This document shows, piece by piece, positions 8,624 to 17,688 of a stretch of DNA of 64,000 bases (position 1 is the first letter of the stretch; the number at the start of each line of letters is the position of its first letter). Below the pieces are notes generated by a model. The model worked only from the letters and a program-made list of their open reading frames with translations, did not search any database and had not been told where the DNA came from. The DNA lies in contig NZ_JRKO01000034.1 in assembly GCF_000763885.1 (NCBI RefSeq), forward strand, positions 1 to 64,000. The letters run 5' to 3'. Both the position numbers and the translations under genes were made by a program. The DNA is from Paracoccus versutus. Its GTDB lineage: Bacteria > Pseudomonadota > Alphaproteobacteria > Rhodobacterales > Rhodobacteraceae.

Positions 8624-9916
8624 TCAGATGATCGCTTCGTCGCGCAGCTTCTCCAACTCCTCGGCGGAAAGCGAGAGGCATTGCCGCAGCACCTCGTCGC
8701 TATGCTCTCCGGCAAGCGGGGGGGCCGAGCGATAGCTCACCGGCGTCTCGGACAGCCGCAGCGGGCTGCCGACCAGACGCACGGTGCCGGTGACGGGATG
8801 CTCCATGGTCACGAACATGCCGCGCGCCTGGAGCTGGGGATCCTCTTCGATGTCGGGCATCTCGTTGATCGGCCCGCAAGAGACCTTGGCGGCAAGGATC
8901 CTTTCCATCCAATGCGCACGCAGGTTGGTGGACAGCACCGCGTTCATCTCGGCCGTCAGCGCCACGCGGTTCTCCAGCCGGTCGCGCGAGCGCAGGAAGC
9001 GCGGATCCTCGGCCCATTCCGGGTGGCCCAATGCGCCGGCCAGCCGGGCGAACTCGCGGTCGTTGAAGGTCGCGATCAGGATGAAGCCGTCGGCGCATTC
9101 GAAGACGCCGTTCGGCACCGCGGTCGGATGCTCGTTGCCGGTGCGGGGCAGCGGTGCGCGCGCGTTCAGCCACGAGCCGATATTGTTCATCAGCAGCGCC
9201 ACCTGGCTGTCGAACAGCGCGATGTCGATATGCTGGCCCTGCCCGCCGTTCTGGCGATGCAGCAAGGCCGCAAGGATGGCGATGGCGGCATTGTTGCCGG
9301 CGGTGATGTCGGCGATGGGCACGCCCACGCGGGTCGGGATGCCGCCATCCGCCTCGGGCTGGCCGGTGACGGCCATCTGCCCGCCCATGGCCTGCACCAG
9401 GTAGTCATAGCCCGAACGGTCGTTATAGGGCCCGGTCTGCCCGAAGCCGGTGATCGAGCAATAGATCAGCCGGGGGTTGAGCTTGCGCAGATCCTCGTAG
9501 CCCAGCCGGTATCGCGCCAGGGTGCCGGTGCGGAAATTCTCGATGAACACGTCCGATTCGGCGGCAAGCCGGCGCAGAAGCGCGGCCCCCTGCGGGCGCG
9601 AGAAGTCCAGCCCGATCGAGCGCTTGTTGCGGTTGACCATCTGGAAATAGGTCGATTGCTCGGGCGCACCGGGGCGGCCCTCGACCCAGGGCGGGCCCAG
9701 GGTGCGCAGGTCGTCGCCATCGCCCACGCGCTCGATCTTGATGACGTCGGCGCCCAGGTCGGCCAGGGTCTGCGCCGCCAGGGGTCCGGCCACGACCCGC
9801 GTCAGGTCCAGCACCCGGATGCCCGAAAGCACGCCCCGGCAGTCGATCCGGCCTTGGCCGACCGTCGCATCGGTGGCGCATATGTCGAGTTCTTGCATGT
9901 CTGTCTGTAGGGTCAT
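8624..9916 (-). CDS. Family III CoA transferase (CaiB/BaiF type)
   Basis: The 430-residue protein contains the typical LDLTRVVAGP and LADLGADVIKIE start and the catalytic Asp, Asp171 in GYDYLVQAMGG. Family III enzymes move CoA between carboxylic acids through an aspartyl-CoA thioester, here probably loading the pathway substrate or an intermediate. About 28 residues precede the family core, a slightly long N terminus. The start at 9916 follows AGAGGAACC; a methionine 10 codons upstream lacks such a site. It is the first gene of a three-gene operon with the DUF35 and thiolase-like genes, under the divergent promoter region at its 5' side. Confidence 0.93.
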   Translation of the reverse strand: MTLQTDMQELDICATDATVGQGRIDCRGVLSGIRVLDLTRVVAGPLAAQTLADLGADVIKIERVGDGDDLRTLGPPWVEGRPGAPEQSTYFQMVNRNKRSIGLDFSRPQGAALLRRLAAESDVFIENFRTGTLARYRLGYEDLRKLNPRLIYCSITGFGQTGPYNDRSGYDYLVQAMGGQMAVTGQPEADGGIPTRVGVPIADITAGNNAAIAILAALLHRQNGGQGQHIDIALFDSQVALLMNNIGSWLNARAPLPRTGNEHPTAVPNGVFECADGFILIATFNDREFARLAGALGHPEWAEDPRFLRSRDRLENRVALTAEMNAVLSTNLRAHWMERILAAKVSCGPINEMPDIEEDPQLQARGMFVTMEHPVTGTVRLVGSPLRLSETPVSYRSAPPLAGEHSDEVLRQCLSLSAEELEKLRDEAII

Positions 9917-10068
9917 GGTTCCTCTGCCCAAGGCTATGCCAAGCAACTTCCGCTTGATTGAATATACAATAGCAATGATTCATTATACAAGAAAAGTATT
10001 GTTATTGTTTTTCGCAAGCGGGCATGTAATATTCCGGCAGCAAGCGAAGAACGTCAGCGGAGAGCGCA
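9917..10068. promoter_or_regulatory. Divergent promoter region with two TATACAA boxes 21 bp apart
   Basis: TATACAA stands at 9963-9969 and 9984-9990, exactly 21 bp apart and in the same orientation, inside a sharply AT-rich block. GTATTG follows at 9996-10001. The gap drives the CoA-transferase operon leftwards and the Rieske operon rightwards. This is the clearest example of the box pair in the window. Confidence 0.65.
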
Positions 10069-10830
10069 ATGGATCTGCGGTTGAGGGGCCTGAAGGCGGC
10101 AGTGACCGGGGGAACTCGAGGAATCGGCAATGCGATCGTGCATGTCCTGGCCGAGGAAGGCTGCGCCCTTGCCACCTGCGGCCGCGCGCCCGAGCGCATC
10201 GAATCGCTGTGCCGGCAGATGGACGCCGCCGGGGTCCGTTTCCATGGCGAAACCGTCCAGGGCCGCGACGGCGAGGCCATGCGCAACTGGATGAGGAACT
10301 CGGTCGAGGCCCTGGGCGGGCTGGACATCTTCATCGCCTCGCTGTCCGCCGGCGGCGGCACGGACGAGGAACGCTACTGGTATCGCAATTTCGAGATCGA
10401 CCTGATGTCCGCCGTCCGCGGCGTCGAAGAGGCGTTGCCCGCCCTGCGCCGGTCGCAAAGCCCCTCGATCCTGATCCTGGCGACCATGGCCGCGTCCGAG
10501 ACCTTCGTCGCGCCCATGGCCTATAACGCCATCAAGGCGGCGCTCGTCACCTGGTCCAAGCAGCTTTCCCAGCAGCTTGCCCCCGAGGGCATCCGCGTCA
10601 ACTGCCTGTCGCCCGGCCCCACCATGTTCAAGGGCTCGAACTGGGAAATGATCCGCGTCGCGCGGTCGCGCATCTATGACAACGCCGTCCGCCAGCAGCC
10701 CACCCGGCGCATGGGCACCGCCGAGGAGATCGCGCGCTCGGCCGTGTTCCTGGCCAGCCCGGCCGCGTCCTGGTGCAACGGATCGCATCTGCTGGTGGAC
10801 GGCGGCTTTTCCAAGCGCGTCCCGTTTTGA
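10069..10830 (+). CDS. SDR family oxidoreductase
   Basis: The 253-residue protein has the SDR cofactor motif GGTRGIG (residues 14-20) and the active pair Tyr152/Lys156 in YNAIK. The usual catalytic Ser position is Thr139, and the NNAG motif is replaced by SLSAGG. It is closely similar to the SDR at 17689: both have an MAYNA(I/L)KAAL segment and end KRVPF or KRVQF. These features mark an unusual SDR subgroup rather than FabG. It is the first gene of the Rieske operon and probably oxidises or reduces a hydroxyl/keto group on a pathway intermediate. The start is an ATG after the AGCGGAGAG ribosome site. Confidence 0.88.
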   Translation: MDLRLRGLKAAVTGGTRGIGNAIVHVLAEEGCALATCGRAPERIESLCRQMDAAGVRFHGETVQGRDGEAMRNWMRNSVEALGGLDIFIASLSAGGGTDEERYWYRNFEIDLMSAVRGVEEALPALRRSQSPSILILATMAASETFVAPMAYNAIKAALVTWSKQLSQQLAPEGIRVNCLSPGPTMFKGSNWEMIRVARSRIYDNAVRQQPTRRMGTAEEIARSAVFLASPAASWCNGSHLLVDGGFSKRVPF

Positions 10831-10850
10831 ATCTCAGGAAGGTTCCTTTC

Positions 10851-12131
10851 ATGGCCATCGAACGCATCAAGTCGACCGATTTCACCCGCACGCCGGCCGC
10901 GCCTGCCGCGAAACCCGATTTCGGCACGGCGATGATCCCCAAGGAACGCTATACCTCGGCCGAATACATGCGCCTGGAATGGGAACGCATGTGGACCAAG
11001 GTCTGGCTGCTGGGCTGCCGGACGGACGACATCCCGAATCCCGGCGACTACCACGTCACCACCATCGGCAAGGAAGAGATCATCCTGGTCCGGCAAAAGG
11101 ACATGTCGGTGCGCGGCTTCTACAACGTCTGCCTGCACCGCGGAAACCGCATCATGGTCGGCGAAGGCAACGCGACCAGTTTCAAGTGCCAGTATCACTT
11201 CTGGGAATACGGGCTGGACGGCGCGTTCGAGAACATCCCCGACCTCGAGACCTTCCCGCAGGGCGCGCCGCCCTGCAAGGGCCTGCGCGAGGTGAAATGC
11301 GACAGCTGGAACAGCTTCGTCTGGTTCTCGCTGAACCCCGAGGCCGAGCCGCTGCTGGACTATCTTGCGCCCCTGCCCGAGCACCTGGAACCCTATCACT
11401 TCGAGCGCATGGTCAAGGTCGCCGACATGACCGTGGAATGGGACTGCAACTGGAAGACCTCGGTCGATGCCTTCAACGAATCCTATCACGTGCAGGGCAT
11501 CCACCCGGAATTGCTGTATTTCATCGAGGACAAGGACGTCCAGATCGACTGCTACGGCAGGCACAACCGCTATCTGGTGCCCTTCTCGACCATCTCGCAC
11601 CGGGTCGAGGAAACCACCGAGATCCCGCATCTCATCAAGCACGCGATGAAAGAGGCGGGCATGAACCCCGCCGATTTCGACGGCCGCGTGACCGAGGTGC
11701 GCAAGGCGCTGCAAGCCTTCAAGCGCAAGCACGGCCCAGAAATGGGGCTGGATTACAGCGACCTGAACGACGACCAGCTGACGGATGATTACCACTACAA
11801 CATCTTCCCGAACCTGACGCTGAACACCCATGCCGACGACCTGATGCTGTTCCGCCAGCGCCCGCATCCGACCGATCCCAACAAGATGTTCTTCGACCTG
11901 TTCATCTTCAAACTGCTGAAGAAGGACGAGCCGCGCCCGAAAAAGCCGCGCCACGAACAGTTCAGGCATGGCGAGAAATCGCTGGGCCTGGTGCTGGACC
12001 AGGACGCCTACAACCTGCCGGGGGTGCAGGCGGGGATGAACTCGGACAGTTTCGGCGGGCTGTGGATCGGCGACCAGGAACTGCGCATCCGCCATTTCCA
12101 TCACGTGCTGGAATCCTATGTCGGATCGTGA
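10851..12131 (+). CDS. Rieske non-heme iron oxygenase, alpha subunit
   Basis: The 426-residue protein has an N-terminal Rieske [2Fe-2S] domain (Cys94, His96, Cys113, His116). The catalytic domain has the mononuclear iron ligands His213 and His218 in ESYHVQGIH and the bridging Asp206. Such enzymes use O2 and electrons from a ferredoxin to hydroxylate or demethylate rings. No beta-subunit gene is adjacent, so an alpha-only (alpha3-type) oxygenase is likely. Electrons may come from the ferredoxin at 27749 and the reductase at 54781. The ATG at 10851 follows CAGGAAGG, and the frame further upstream overlaps the SDR. Its stop overlaps the MaoC start by 14 bases. Confidence 0.93.
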   Translation: MAIERIKSTDFTRTPAAPAAKPDFGTAMIPKERYTSAEYMRLEWERMWTKVWLLGCRTDDIPNPGDYHVTTIGKEEIILVRQKDMSVRGFYNVCLHRGNRIMVGEGNATSFKCQYHFWEYGLDGAFENIPDLETFPQGAPPCKGLREVKCDSWNSFVWFSLNPEAEPLLDYLAPLPEHLEPYHFERMVKVADMTVEWDCNWKTSVDAFNESYHVQGIHPELLYFIEDKDVQIDCYGRHNRYLVPFSTISHRVEETTEIPHLIKHAMKEAGMNPADFDGRVTEVRKALQAFKRKHGPEMGLDYSDLNDDQLTDDYHYNIFPNLTLNTHADDLMLFRQRPHPTDPNKMFFDLFIFKLLKKDEPRPKKPRHEQFRHGEKSLGLVLDQDAYNLPGVQAGMNSDSFGGLWIGDQELRIRHFHHVLESYVGS

Positions 12132-12582
12132 CGCCAAGCCCCCGCGCCGCTGGGAAGACCTGACCCTGGGCGAGGAAACCCGCTCGCGCGAGATGCTGGT
12201 CGAAGAACAGCCGATGATCGCGTTCGCCACCCGCTACGACCCGCAATTCTTTCACATGGACCCGGAAACCGCGGACCAGTCGCTATTCGGCGGCGTGATC
12301 GCCAGCGGGCTTTACACCGCCTGCCTGTGGCGCATCCTGGATCACGAGGTGAATGGCGACATCGCCTGGGTCTGCGGCGTCGCCTGGGACAATGTGCGCT
12401 GGTCGCGCGCGGTGCGGCCGGGCGACCGGATCGTGGCGCATTCCCGCATCGAGGCGCTGCGCCCCTCGGCCTCGCGGCCCACCGTGGGGCTGGCGACGTT
12501 GCGCCACGCGCTCACCAACCAGGACGGCGAGACGGTGTTTTCCTTTGTCTCGACCGACATGGTCTATCGGCGGGAGGCTTAG
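12118..12582 (+). CDS. MaoC-like hot-dog dehydratase
   Basis: The 154-residue protein is a single hot-dog domain with the hydratase-2 style motif YDPQFFHMD (catalytic Asp and His five residues apart) followed by FGGVIASGL. MaoC-like enzymes add water to, or remove it from, enoyl-CoA or 3-hydroxyacyl-CoA. It overlaps the end of the Rieske gene by 14 bases, which shows tight coupling. The typical W.DL..G start (WEDLTLGEE) lies 12 residues in, supporting the chosen ATG. Acting beside an oxygenase, it may dehydrate a hydroxylated acyl-CoA. Confidence 0.87.
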   Translation: MSDRDAKPPRRWEDLTLGEETRSREMLVEEQPMIAFATRYDPQFFHMDPETADQSLFGGVIASGLYTACLWRILDHEVNGDIAWVCGVAWDNVRWSRAVRPGDRIVAHSRIEALRPSASRPTVGLATLRHALTNQDGETVFSFVSTDMVYRREA

Positions 12583-12585
12583 GCG

Positions 12586-13338
12586 ATGCGCCCCATGCGC
12601 CGGGTTCTGCTGGTGGTCGGCGGGCTTTACCACGACTTCGACTTCGTCCGGCTGGAACTGCTGGCGCACCTGGCCCGGCGCGAGCATCTGCGCGTCGATC
12701 TGCGCCACGACTATTCCGACCTGAACGCGCTGGAGCGTTGCGATGCACTGATCACCTATACCGCCGCGCTTTTGCCCGATGCGGCGCAGACCGCGGCGCT
12801 GGCCGATTGGGTGGGGCGCGGCGGGCGCTGGTTCGCGCTGCACGGCACGAACTCGGCCATCCAGATCCGGCCCGACGGCAAGGTGCTGACCCCGGCGATG
12901 GAGCCGCTGCTGTTCGACCTGCTGGGCAGCCAGTTCCTGGCCCATCCGGTGCCCGGCCGCTATCGCATCCGCCCGGTCGAGGCCCATCCGCTGACCGAAG
13001 GCATCGAGGCATTCTTCCTGGAGGACGAGCATTATCTCCAGCGCCATGCCGAGGGGAACCTGGTCCTGCTGGCCTCGGAGTTCCAGGGCGAGACGGCGCT
13101 GTTTCAGACCCGCGACTGGCCCAAGGGGCAGCATCAGAGCTTTTACCTGCGCCCGCGCGGCAAGGGCGGCGTGCTGTATCTGACCCCCGGCCATGCCAGG
13201 GGGCGCTATGACATGCAGCCCCTGGCCGACGCCTATCCCTTCGTCGAGCGCGGCGCCTGGATCCTGCCGGTGTTCCACCGGCTGATCCGGCGCGGCATCG
13301 CCTGGCTCGACCGCGACCTGCCGGAGACCCTGCCATGA
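12586..13338 (+). CDS. ThuA-like domain protein
   Basis: The 250-residue protein has the ThuA (trehalose-utilisation-like) pattern, a class I glutamine-amidotransferase-like fold. It has a VLLVVGGLYHD start, an ALHGTNSA segment in place of the nucleophile elbow, and HPLTEGIEAF followed by ED.HY and TPGHARG. Biochemical roles of ThuA proteins are poorly known. A second ThuA-like gene occurs at 16850 in the facing operon, so both probably act in this pathway. The start lies 3 bases after the MaoC stop, and the end overlaps the hydrolase start (ATGA). No Cys is visible at the amidotransferase nucleophile position, so amidotransferase activity is unlikely. Confidence 0.8.
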   Translation: MRPMRRVLLVVGGLYHDFDFVRLELLAHLARREHLRVDLRHDYSDLNALERCDALITYTAALLPDAAQTAALADWVGRGGRWFALHGTNSAIQIRPDGKVLTPAMEPLLFDLLGSQFLAHPVPGRYRIRPVEAHPLTEGIEAFFLEDEHYLQRHAEGNLVLLASEFQGETALFQTRDWPKGQHQSFYLRPRGKGGVLYLTPGHARGRYDMQPLADAYPFVERGAWILPVFHRLIRRGIAWLDRDLPETLP

Positions 13339-14228
13339 CAAAGCCCGAGATCCTCGAGTTCCGCACCTCGGACGGGCTGCGCCTGGAGGCGGAAAGCTAT
13401 GGCGCGGGGCCCACCATCCTGCTGGCCCATGGCGGCGGGCAGACCCGCTATTCCTGGCGCGGCGTCGCGCAGGCGCAGGCGGAAAAGGGCTGGCGCACCG
13501 TCGCGCTGGACCTGCGCGGCCATGGCGCCAGCGATTGGGATCCGGCCGGCGACTACAGCCTGGAACGCTATGGCCGCGACATTGCCGAGGTTGCGCAGCA
13601 ACTGGGCGGCGGCATCTATCACGTCGGCGCCTCGCTGGGCGGCAACGCGGCGCTGGCCGCGGTCGGCCGCTATGCGCCCGAACTGTTTCGCGCGCTGGTG
13701 CTGGTCGATGTGGTGCCGCAAGTGGACAAGACCGGCGTGGCCGAGGTGCTGGGCTTCATGGGCAGCCACCTGGACCAGGGCTTTGCCGACCTGGACGAGG
13801 CATCGCGCGCCGTCTCGGCCTATCGCAAGCAGGCGCCGCGCCCGGCCGGCCAGGCCTCGGGGCTGGCGCGCTATCTGCGCAGGCGCGACGACGGGCGGCT
13901 GGTCTGGCATTGGGATCCGGCCTTCGTGCGCGGCAGGCGCCACGGACGGCTGACGCCGGACCTGGCGCAGCGGCTGGACCGCGACCTGCGCAACATCACC
14001 TGCCCGGTCCTGCTGCTGCGCGGGCTGGACAGCAACCTGGTCACGGACGAGGCCGAGGCCGCCTTTCGCCGCAGCGCGCCCGAGGCGCTGGTCTGGCACG
14101 TCGACGATGCCGGGCACATGGTCGTCGGCGACAACAACTCGCAATTCGCGGGCGATCTGGACCGTTTCCTGAACCTGGTCCGCAACCGCGAAACAGCCAT
14201 CGCAAACCAGGGGAGAGCGAATGCCTAG
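13335..14228 (+). CDS. Alpha/beta hydrolase
   Basis: The 297-residue protein has the full alpha/beta-hydrolase set: oxyanion segment AHGGGQ, nucleophile Ser100 in VGASLGG, the acid in RGLDSNLV and His in DAGHMVVGD. DLRGHGASDW is also typical. It could hydrolyse an ester, lactone or C-C bond (meta-cleavage-like) in the pathway; the sequence does not decide between these. It is coupled to the ThuA-like gene by ATGA and to the following SDR by an 8-base overlap, so it belongs firmly to the Rieske operon. Confidence 0.9.
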   Translation: MTKPEILEFRTSDGLRLEAESYGAGPTILLAHGGGQTRYSWRGVAQAQAEKGWRTVALDLRGHGASDWDPAGDYSLERYGRDIAEVAQQLGGGIYHVGASLGGNAALAAVGRYAPELFRALVLVDVVPQVDKTGVAEVLGFMGSHLDQGFADLDEASRAVSAYRKQAPRPAGQASGLARYLRRRDDGRLVWHWDPAFVRGRRHGRLTPDLAQRLDRDLRNITCPVLLLRGLDSNLVTDEAEAAFRRSAPEALVWHVDDAGHMVVGDNNSQFAGDLDRFLNLVRNRETAIANQGRANA

Positions 14229-15024
14229 ACTCGAGGGAAAGCGCGCCGTCATCATCGGCGCCGCCGGCAAGGACAATCTGGGCCAGGTGCTGGCCCGCCG
14301 CTTTGCCGCCGAGGGCGCGCAAGTCACCGTCGCCGGCCGCCACCAGGACGTGCTGGCGGAACTGGCGGCCGAGATCGGCGGCCATGCCGTCACCGCCGAC
14401 ATCACCCGGACCCAGGACAACGAGGCCCTGGCCGAGGCGGCCCTGGCGCGGATGGGCGGCATCGACATCGCCGTGAACTGCACCGGCTGGGGGCTGCTGG
14501 TGCCCTTCCTCGACACCACGCGCGACGAGCTTGAGCAGATGACGCGGCTGCAATTCATCGGCCCGTTCGAGTTCTTCCAGTCCATGCTGCGGCGGATGGC
14601 GGATGGCGGGTCGATCGTCCAGGTTTCTTCGGCCACGGCGCGGATCATGATGGACGACCACGCCGCCTATATGGGCACCAAGGCCGGGATGGACCACGTC
14701 ATCCGCTGCATCGCCAACGAGTTCGGCGCGCGCGGCATCCGCGCCAATTCGGTCTCGCCGGGCTTTACCGCCTCGCCCATGACCGGCCGCGCGGCAAGGA
14801 ACGATGCGGTGGTCGGCGCATTCGCGCGGGAATACCCGCTGGGCCGCGTGGGCACGCTGGAGGACACGGCCGAAGCGATCGCCTGGCTTTGCACCGATGC
14901 CTGTTTCCTGACCGGCGAGAACCTGCAGGTCAACGGCGGGCTGACGCTGCGCCGCAACCCCACCAATGCCGAGATCGCAGGTGCCGTGCGGGCCGCGAAG
15001 GCCGCCCGCGCCGCCGCGCAATAG
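14221..15024 (+). CDS. SDR family oxidoreductase
   Basis: The 267-residue SDR has a cofactor motif variant GAAGKDNLG, NCTGWG at the NNAG position, Ser in VSSATAR, and the catalytic Tyr/Lys in YMGTKAG. The C terminus ends in an Ala-rich tail (AAKAARAAAQ). It is the last gene of the Rieske operon and is followed by a strong terminator. It most likely handles a hydroxyl/ketone pair on a ring or side chain. The start overlaps the hydrolase end by 8 bases; MPRLEGKRAVI is a standard SDR beginning. Confidence 0.9.
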   Translation: MPRLEGKRAVIIGAAGKDNLGQVLARRFAAEGAQVTVAGRHQDVLAELAAEIGGHAVTADITRTQDNEALAEAALARMGGIDIAVNCTGWGLLVPFLDTTRDELEQMTRLQFIGPFEFFQSMLRRMADGGSIVQVSSATARIMMDDHAAYMGTKAGMDHVIRCIANEFGARGIRANSVSPGFTASPMTGRAARNDAVVGAFAREYPLGRVGTLEDTAEAIAWLCTDACFLTGENLQVNGGLTLRRNPTNAEIAGAVRAAKAARAAAQ

Positions 15025-15067
15025 TTCCCTCCGCCGGCGGGCCGCACATCGCGCCCGACGGCACTTC

Positions 15068-15101
15068 AAGGCCCCGATCCGATGGACCGGGGCCTTTTTT
15101 T
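15068..15101. terminator. Strong intrinsic terminator
   Basis: A 9-bp stem (AAGGCCCCG/CGGGGCCTT) with an 11-base loop is followed by an unbroken T run. It lies between the end of the rightward Rieske operon and the leftward synthetase gene; the A's at its left end may allow some use in both directions. Confidence 0.85.
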
Positions 15102-15127
15102 ATGCGCAAGGGTGGGACGGCCAGCCG

Positions 15128-16840
15128 TCAGCCAGCGATGCAGGCCGAGCGGCGCGCGGCCATCATTTGCTTGATGTCGAAATATTCCTCGGCCGCGAAT
15201 TCGCGCGACAGCCGGAACTTCTGGATCTTGGTGGTGGACATCGGCCATTCGGTCACGAAGCGCACATAGCGCGGCACCTTGTAGCTGGCGATGCGGCCCA
15301 GGCAGTAATCCACCACCTCCGCCGCCGTCAGCCGCGCGCCGGGCCGCAGCTCGACATAGGCCGCCGCGACCTCGAACAGATGGGCGTCGGGCACGGCGAT
15401 GACCTGGGCCAGCTCGATGTCCGGGTGGGTGCAGAGATAGCTTTCGATCTCCAGCGCGGCGACGTTCTCGCCGCCGATCTTCAGCATGTCCTTGAGCCGG
15501 CCGTCATAGGTGACGATCCCCCCGGCATCGACATAGCCAAGATCGCCGGTGCAAAGCCAACCGTCCGCGCGCAGCACCTGCGCCGTCGCCGCCTCGTCCT
15601 TGAGATAGCCGCTGAACCGGCAAAAGCCGCGCAGCCGCAATTCGCCGCGGGTGTCGGGCGGCAGGCGCCGGTCGGTCTCGGGGTCGAAGGCGGCGATCTC
15701 GAGCCCGTCGAAGGCCTTGCCGGAATGGGTGAAGGGATCGTCCGCCTGATCCCAGGGATCGGACCAGACCGGAACGCCGCTGCCCTCGGTCAGCCCGTAG
15801 GCATTGACGAAGCGCACCCCCGGCAGGCTGTCGGCATAGCGCCGCAACAGGTCCGCCGGCCCCACGCAATGCAACAGCCGGACCGAGGACAGGTCGGCCT
15901 CGGCAAAGCCCGGATCGTTCAGGATGCCGCCGACGATGGTAGGGAAGGACACATAGGCGAATGTCGCCCGCTCGTCCTGCATCTGGCGCAGCGCCTCGTG
16001 CGGCTTGAAATGGCCGGTGCAGATCTGCATCGCGCCCGCGGCCCGGCAGGCGGCCATCGGCAGCATCGAGGACATGTGGAAGAACGGCATCGGGTTGTAG
16101 ACCACGTCCTCGGGGCCCAGCCGGAAGCGCCGGGCAAAGGACATGCCGATCTGCGACAGGTTGCGGTGGCTCAGGATGCAGGCCTTGGGATGCGCCGTCG
16201 TGCCCGAGGAATAGATGATCAGCGCATCGCTATGCGACGGGATCTCGTCGCGCAGCCGCCGGGCCTGGTCCAGATGCGCGGGCGTCGCGGCAGACAGGAA
16301 GGCGGCCTCGTCTGGCCAGGCCGTCTCGTCGGGGTCGCCGAAGTTGAACAGGCGGCGCAGATGCGGCGCGGCCGCAAGCGACAGCGGCGCCTTGCCGTCC
16401 CAGCCCTGCAATTCGGGATAGATCCGCACCAGCATGGCGCGGAAGTCCATGAAGGACTTGGCCTGGCCGCCGATGAACAGGAAACCGGCCTCGGCATGGT
16501 CCAGCGCATAGACCAGGTCCGCCTCCTTGAAGCGGGCGTTCAGCGTGATGGCGCAGGCCCCGATCATGCCCGCCGCGTAAAGCAGCTTGACGTATTCCAC
16601 CGAGTTCGGCCCCAGGATGCCGATACGCGTGCCCGGCCCCGCCCCCTGCGCCAGAAGCGCCGCGGCATAGCGTTCGGCCTCGGCCAGCATCTGCGCATAG
16701 CTCAGCCGCTCGCCGTCCAGCAGCAGCAGCGGCCGGTCGGGCCAGCGGCTTGCGGATTGCGCCAGCACCCGCGCATTGGTGTGCTGCCCCGCGGCTTCGA
16801 CTTCGGCCGGGGGCGTCAGGGTGTTTTCGCTTTGCGACAT
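15128..16840 (-). CDS. Acyl-CoA synthetase (AMP-forming, ANL family)
   Basis: The 570-residue enzyme has the ANL P-loop IIYSSGTTAHPKA, the NAYGLTEGSG adenylate motif, the hinge GRLKDMLKIGGENV and the C-terminal catalytic Lys in TTKIQKF. It activates a carboxylate to its CoA thioester through an acyl-AMP. It is closely related to the synthetase at 28119: both have EWPMS.(T/S)KIQKF and GGENVAALEIE. The start follows AAGGAAAGACC. It is the last gene of a leftward operon with an SDR and a ThuA-like gene, ending beside the terminator it shares with the facing operon. Confidence 0.94.
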   Translation of the reverse strand: MSQSENTLTPPAEVEAAGQHTNARVLAQSASRWPDRPLLLLDGERLSYAQMLAEAERYAAALLAQGAGPGTRIGILGPNSVEYVKLLYAAGMIGACAITLNARFKEADLVYALDHAEAGFLFIGGQAKSFMDFRAMLVRIYPELQGWDGKAPLSLAAAPHLRRLFNFGDPDETAWPDEAAFLSAATPAHLDQARRLRDEIPSHSDALIIYSSGTTAHPKACILSHRNLSQIGMSFARRFRLGPEDVVYNPMPFFHMSSMLPMAACRAAGAMQICTGHFKPHEALRQMQDERATFAYVSFPTIVGGILNDPGFAEADLSSVRLLHCVGPADLLRRYADSLPGVRFVNAYGLTEGSGVPVWSDPWDQADDPFTHSGKAFDGLEIAAFDPETDRRLPPDTRGELRLRGFCRFSGYLKDEAATAQVLRADGWLCTGDLGYVDAGGIVTYDGRLKDMLKIGGENVAALEIESYLCTHPDIELAQVIAVPDAHLFEVAAAYVELRPGARLTAAEVVDYCLGRIASYKVPRYVRFVTEWPMSTTKIQKFRLSREFAAEEYFDIKQMMAARRSACIAG

Positions 16841-16849
16841 GGTCTTTCC

Positions 16850-17677
16850 TTAAACTTGGGCCGGCGCGCCCGCCGCCCATTCGCGCGCGGCAGGGCTCAG
16901 CAGCCAGTCGAGGGCGTTTCTCAGCAGCTTGCGGAAGGCTGGATTCGCGAAGGTCGCGCCGTCGTTGCCGCATTGCAACGTGACCGTGGGCGACCGGCCG
17001 GAAACCTTGGCCCAGCCGATCAGGTCGGTGCCCCGCGGCGGCGTCCAGCCGTCCGAGGCCCACATCCGCGCCGCAAGCGCATTCCTGGCGGAATGGAACC
17101 GCGCGGGGTCGAAATCGGCCTTGGCGCGCAAAAGCGGCACCACCTCTTCCAGCAGCTCGAAAAGGTAAAGCTCGTCGGTCAGCTCGAAACCGTCCTCGAG
17201 CCCCTGCGTCACGGGATGCGCGCCCACCGGCTCGGCCCGGTAGGTGACGGGGAACAGATAGCCGGAATCGGGATGCGCCCGGCCCTTGTAGCGGCCCGGC
17301 TGATAGAAGAACCGCGCGCCGATCGCCTCGGCATATTCGTCCCACAGCGGCCAGCCCGCGATGGCATGGTGCAGAAACAGCAGCGGCTTGCCGCTGGCCA
17401 GCAGCGCGCGGAACCCGGCCTTGAAGCCCTCGTCCGGCTCGATCAGGTCGGGCGGGTTCGGGGTGCGGAACTGGATGCCCGGCACGTCGTAGAACAGGAT
17501 CAGGTCATGGTCCTGCCCGCCGCCGCAGGCGATCAACTGCGCGGCGGCGGGCTGTTCCACATGCGTCCAGATGATGCCCTTGAGCGAATCGAAAAGCGCG
17601 CAAAAGGCCGCCCGATCATAGGGATGCCCCTTGGTCACGACCAAAAGCCTCACCTTGGCATCGTAGCGGATCAGCAT
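16850..17677 (-). CDS. ThuA-like domain protein
   Basis: The 275-residue protein resembles ThuA family members: VRLLVVTKGHPYDR at the start, then ILFYDVPG, LFLHHAIAGWP (the elbow region), HPVTQGLEDGFEL and a final TLQCGNDG segment leading to a helical end (LRNALDWLL). It differs clearly in sequence from the ThuA-like protein at 12586 but has the same domain plan and also lies between an SDR and another catabolic gene. The start is uncertain. I took the ATG 11 bases after the upstream SDR stop; its ribosome site is poor. The function is unknown. Confidence 0.75.
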   Translation of the reverse strand: MLIRYDAKVRLLVVTKGHPYDRAAFCALFDSLKGIIWTHVEQPAAAQLIACGGGQDHDLILFYDVPGIQFRTPNPPDLIEPDEGFKAGFRALLASGKPLLFLHHAIAGWPLWDEYAEAIGARFFYQPGRYKGRAHPDSGYLFPVTYRAEPVGAHPVTQGLEDGFELTDELYLFELLEEVVPLLRAKADFDPARFHSARNALAARMWASDGWTPPRGTDLIGWAKVSGRSPTVTLQCGNDGATFANPAFRKLLRNALDWLLSPAAREWAAGAPAQV

Positions 17678-17688
17678 GGGCGCGGCCG

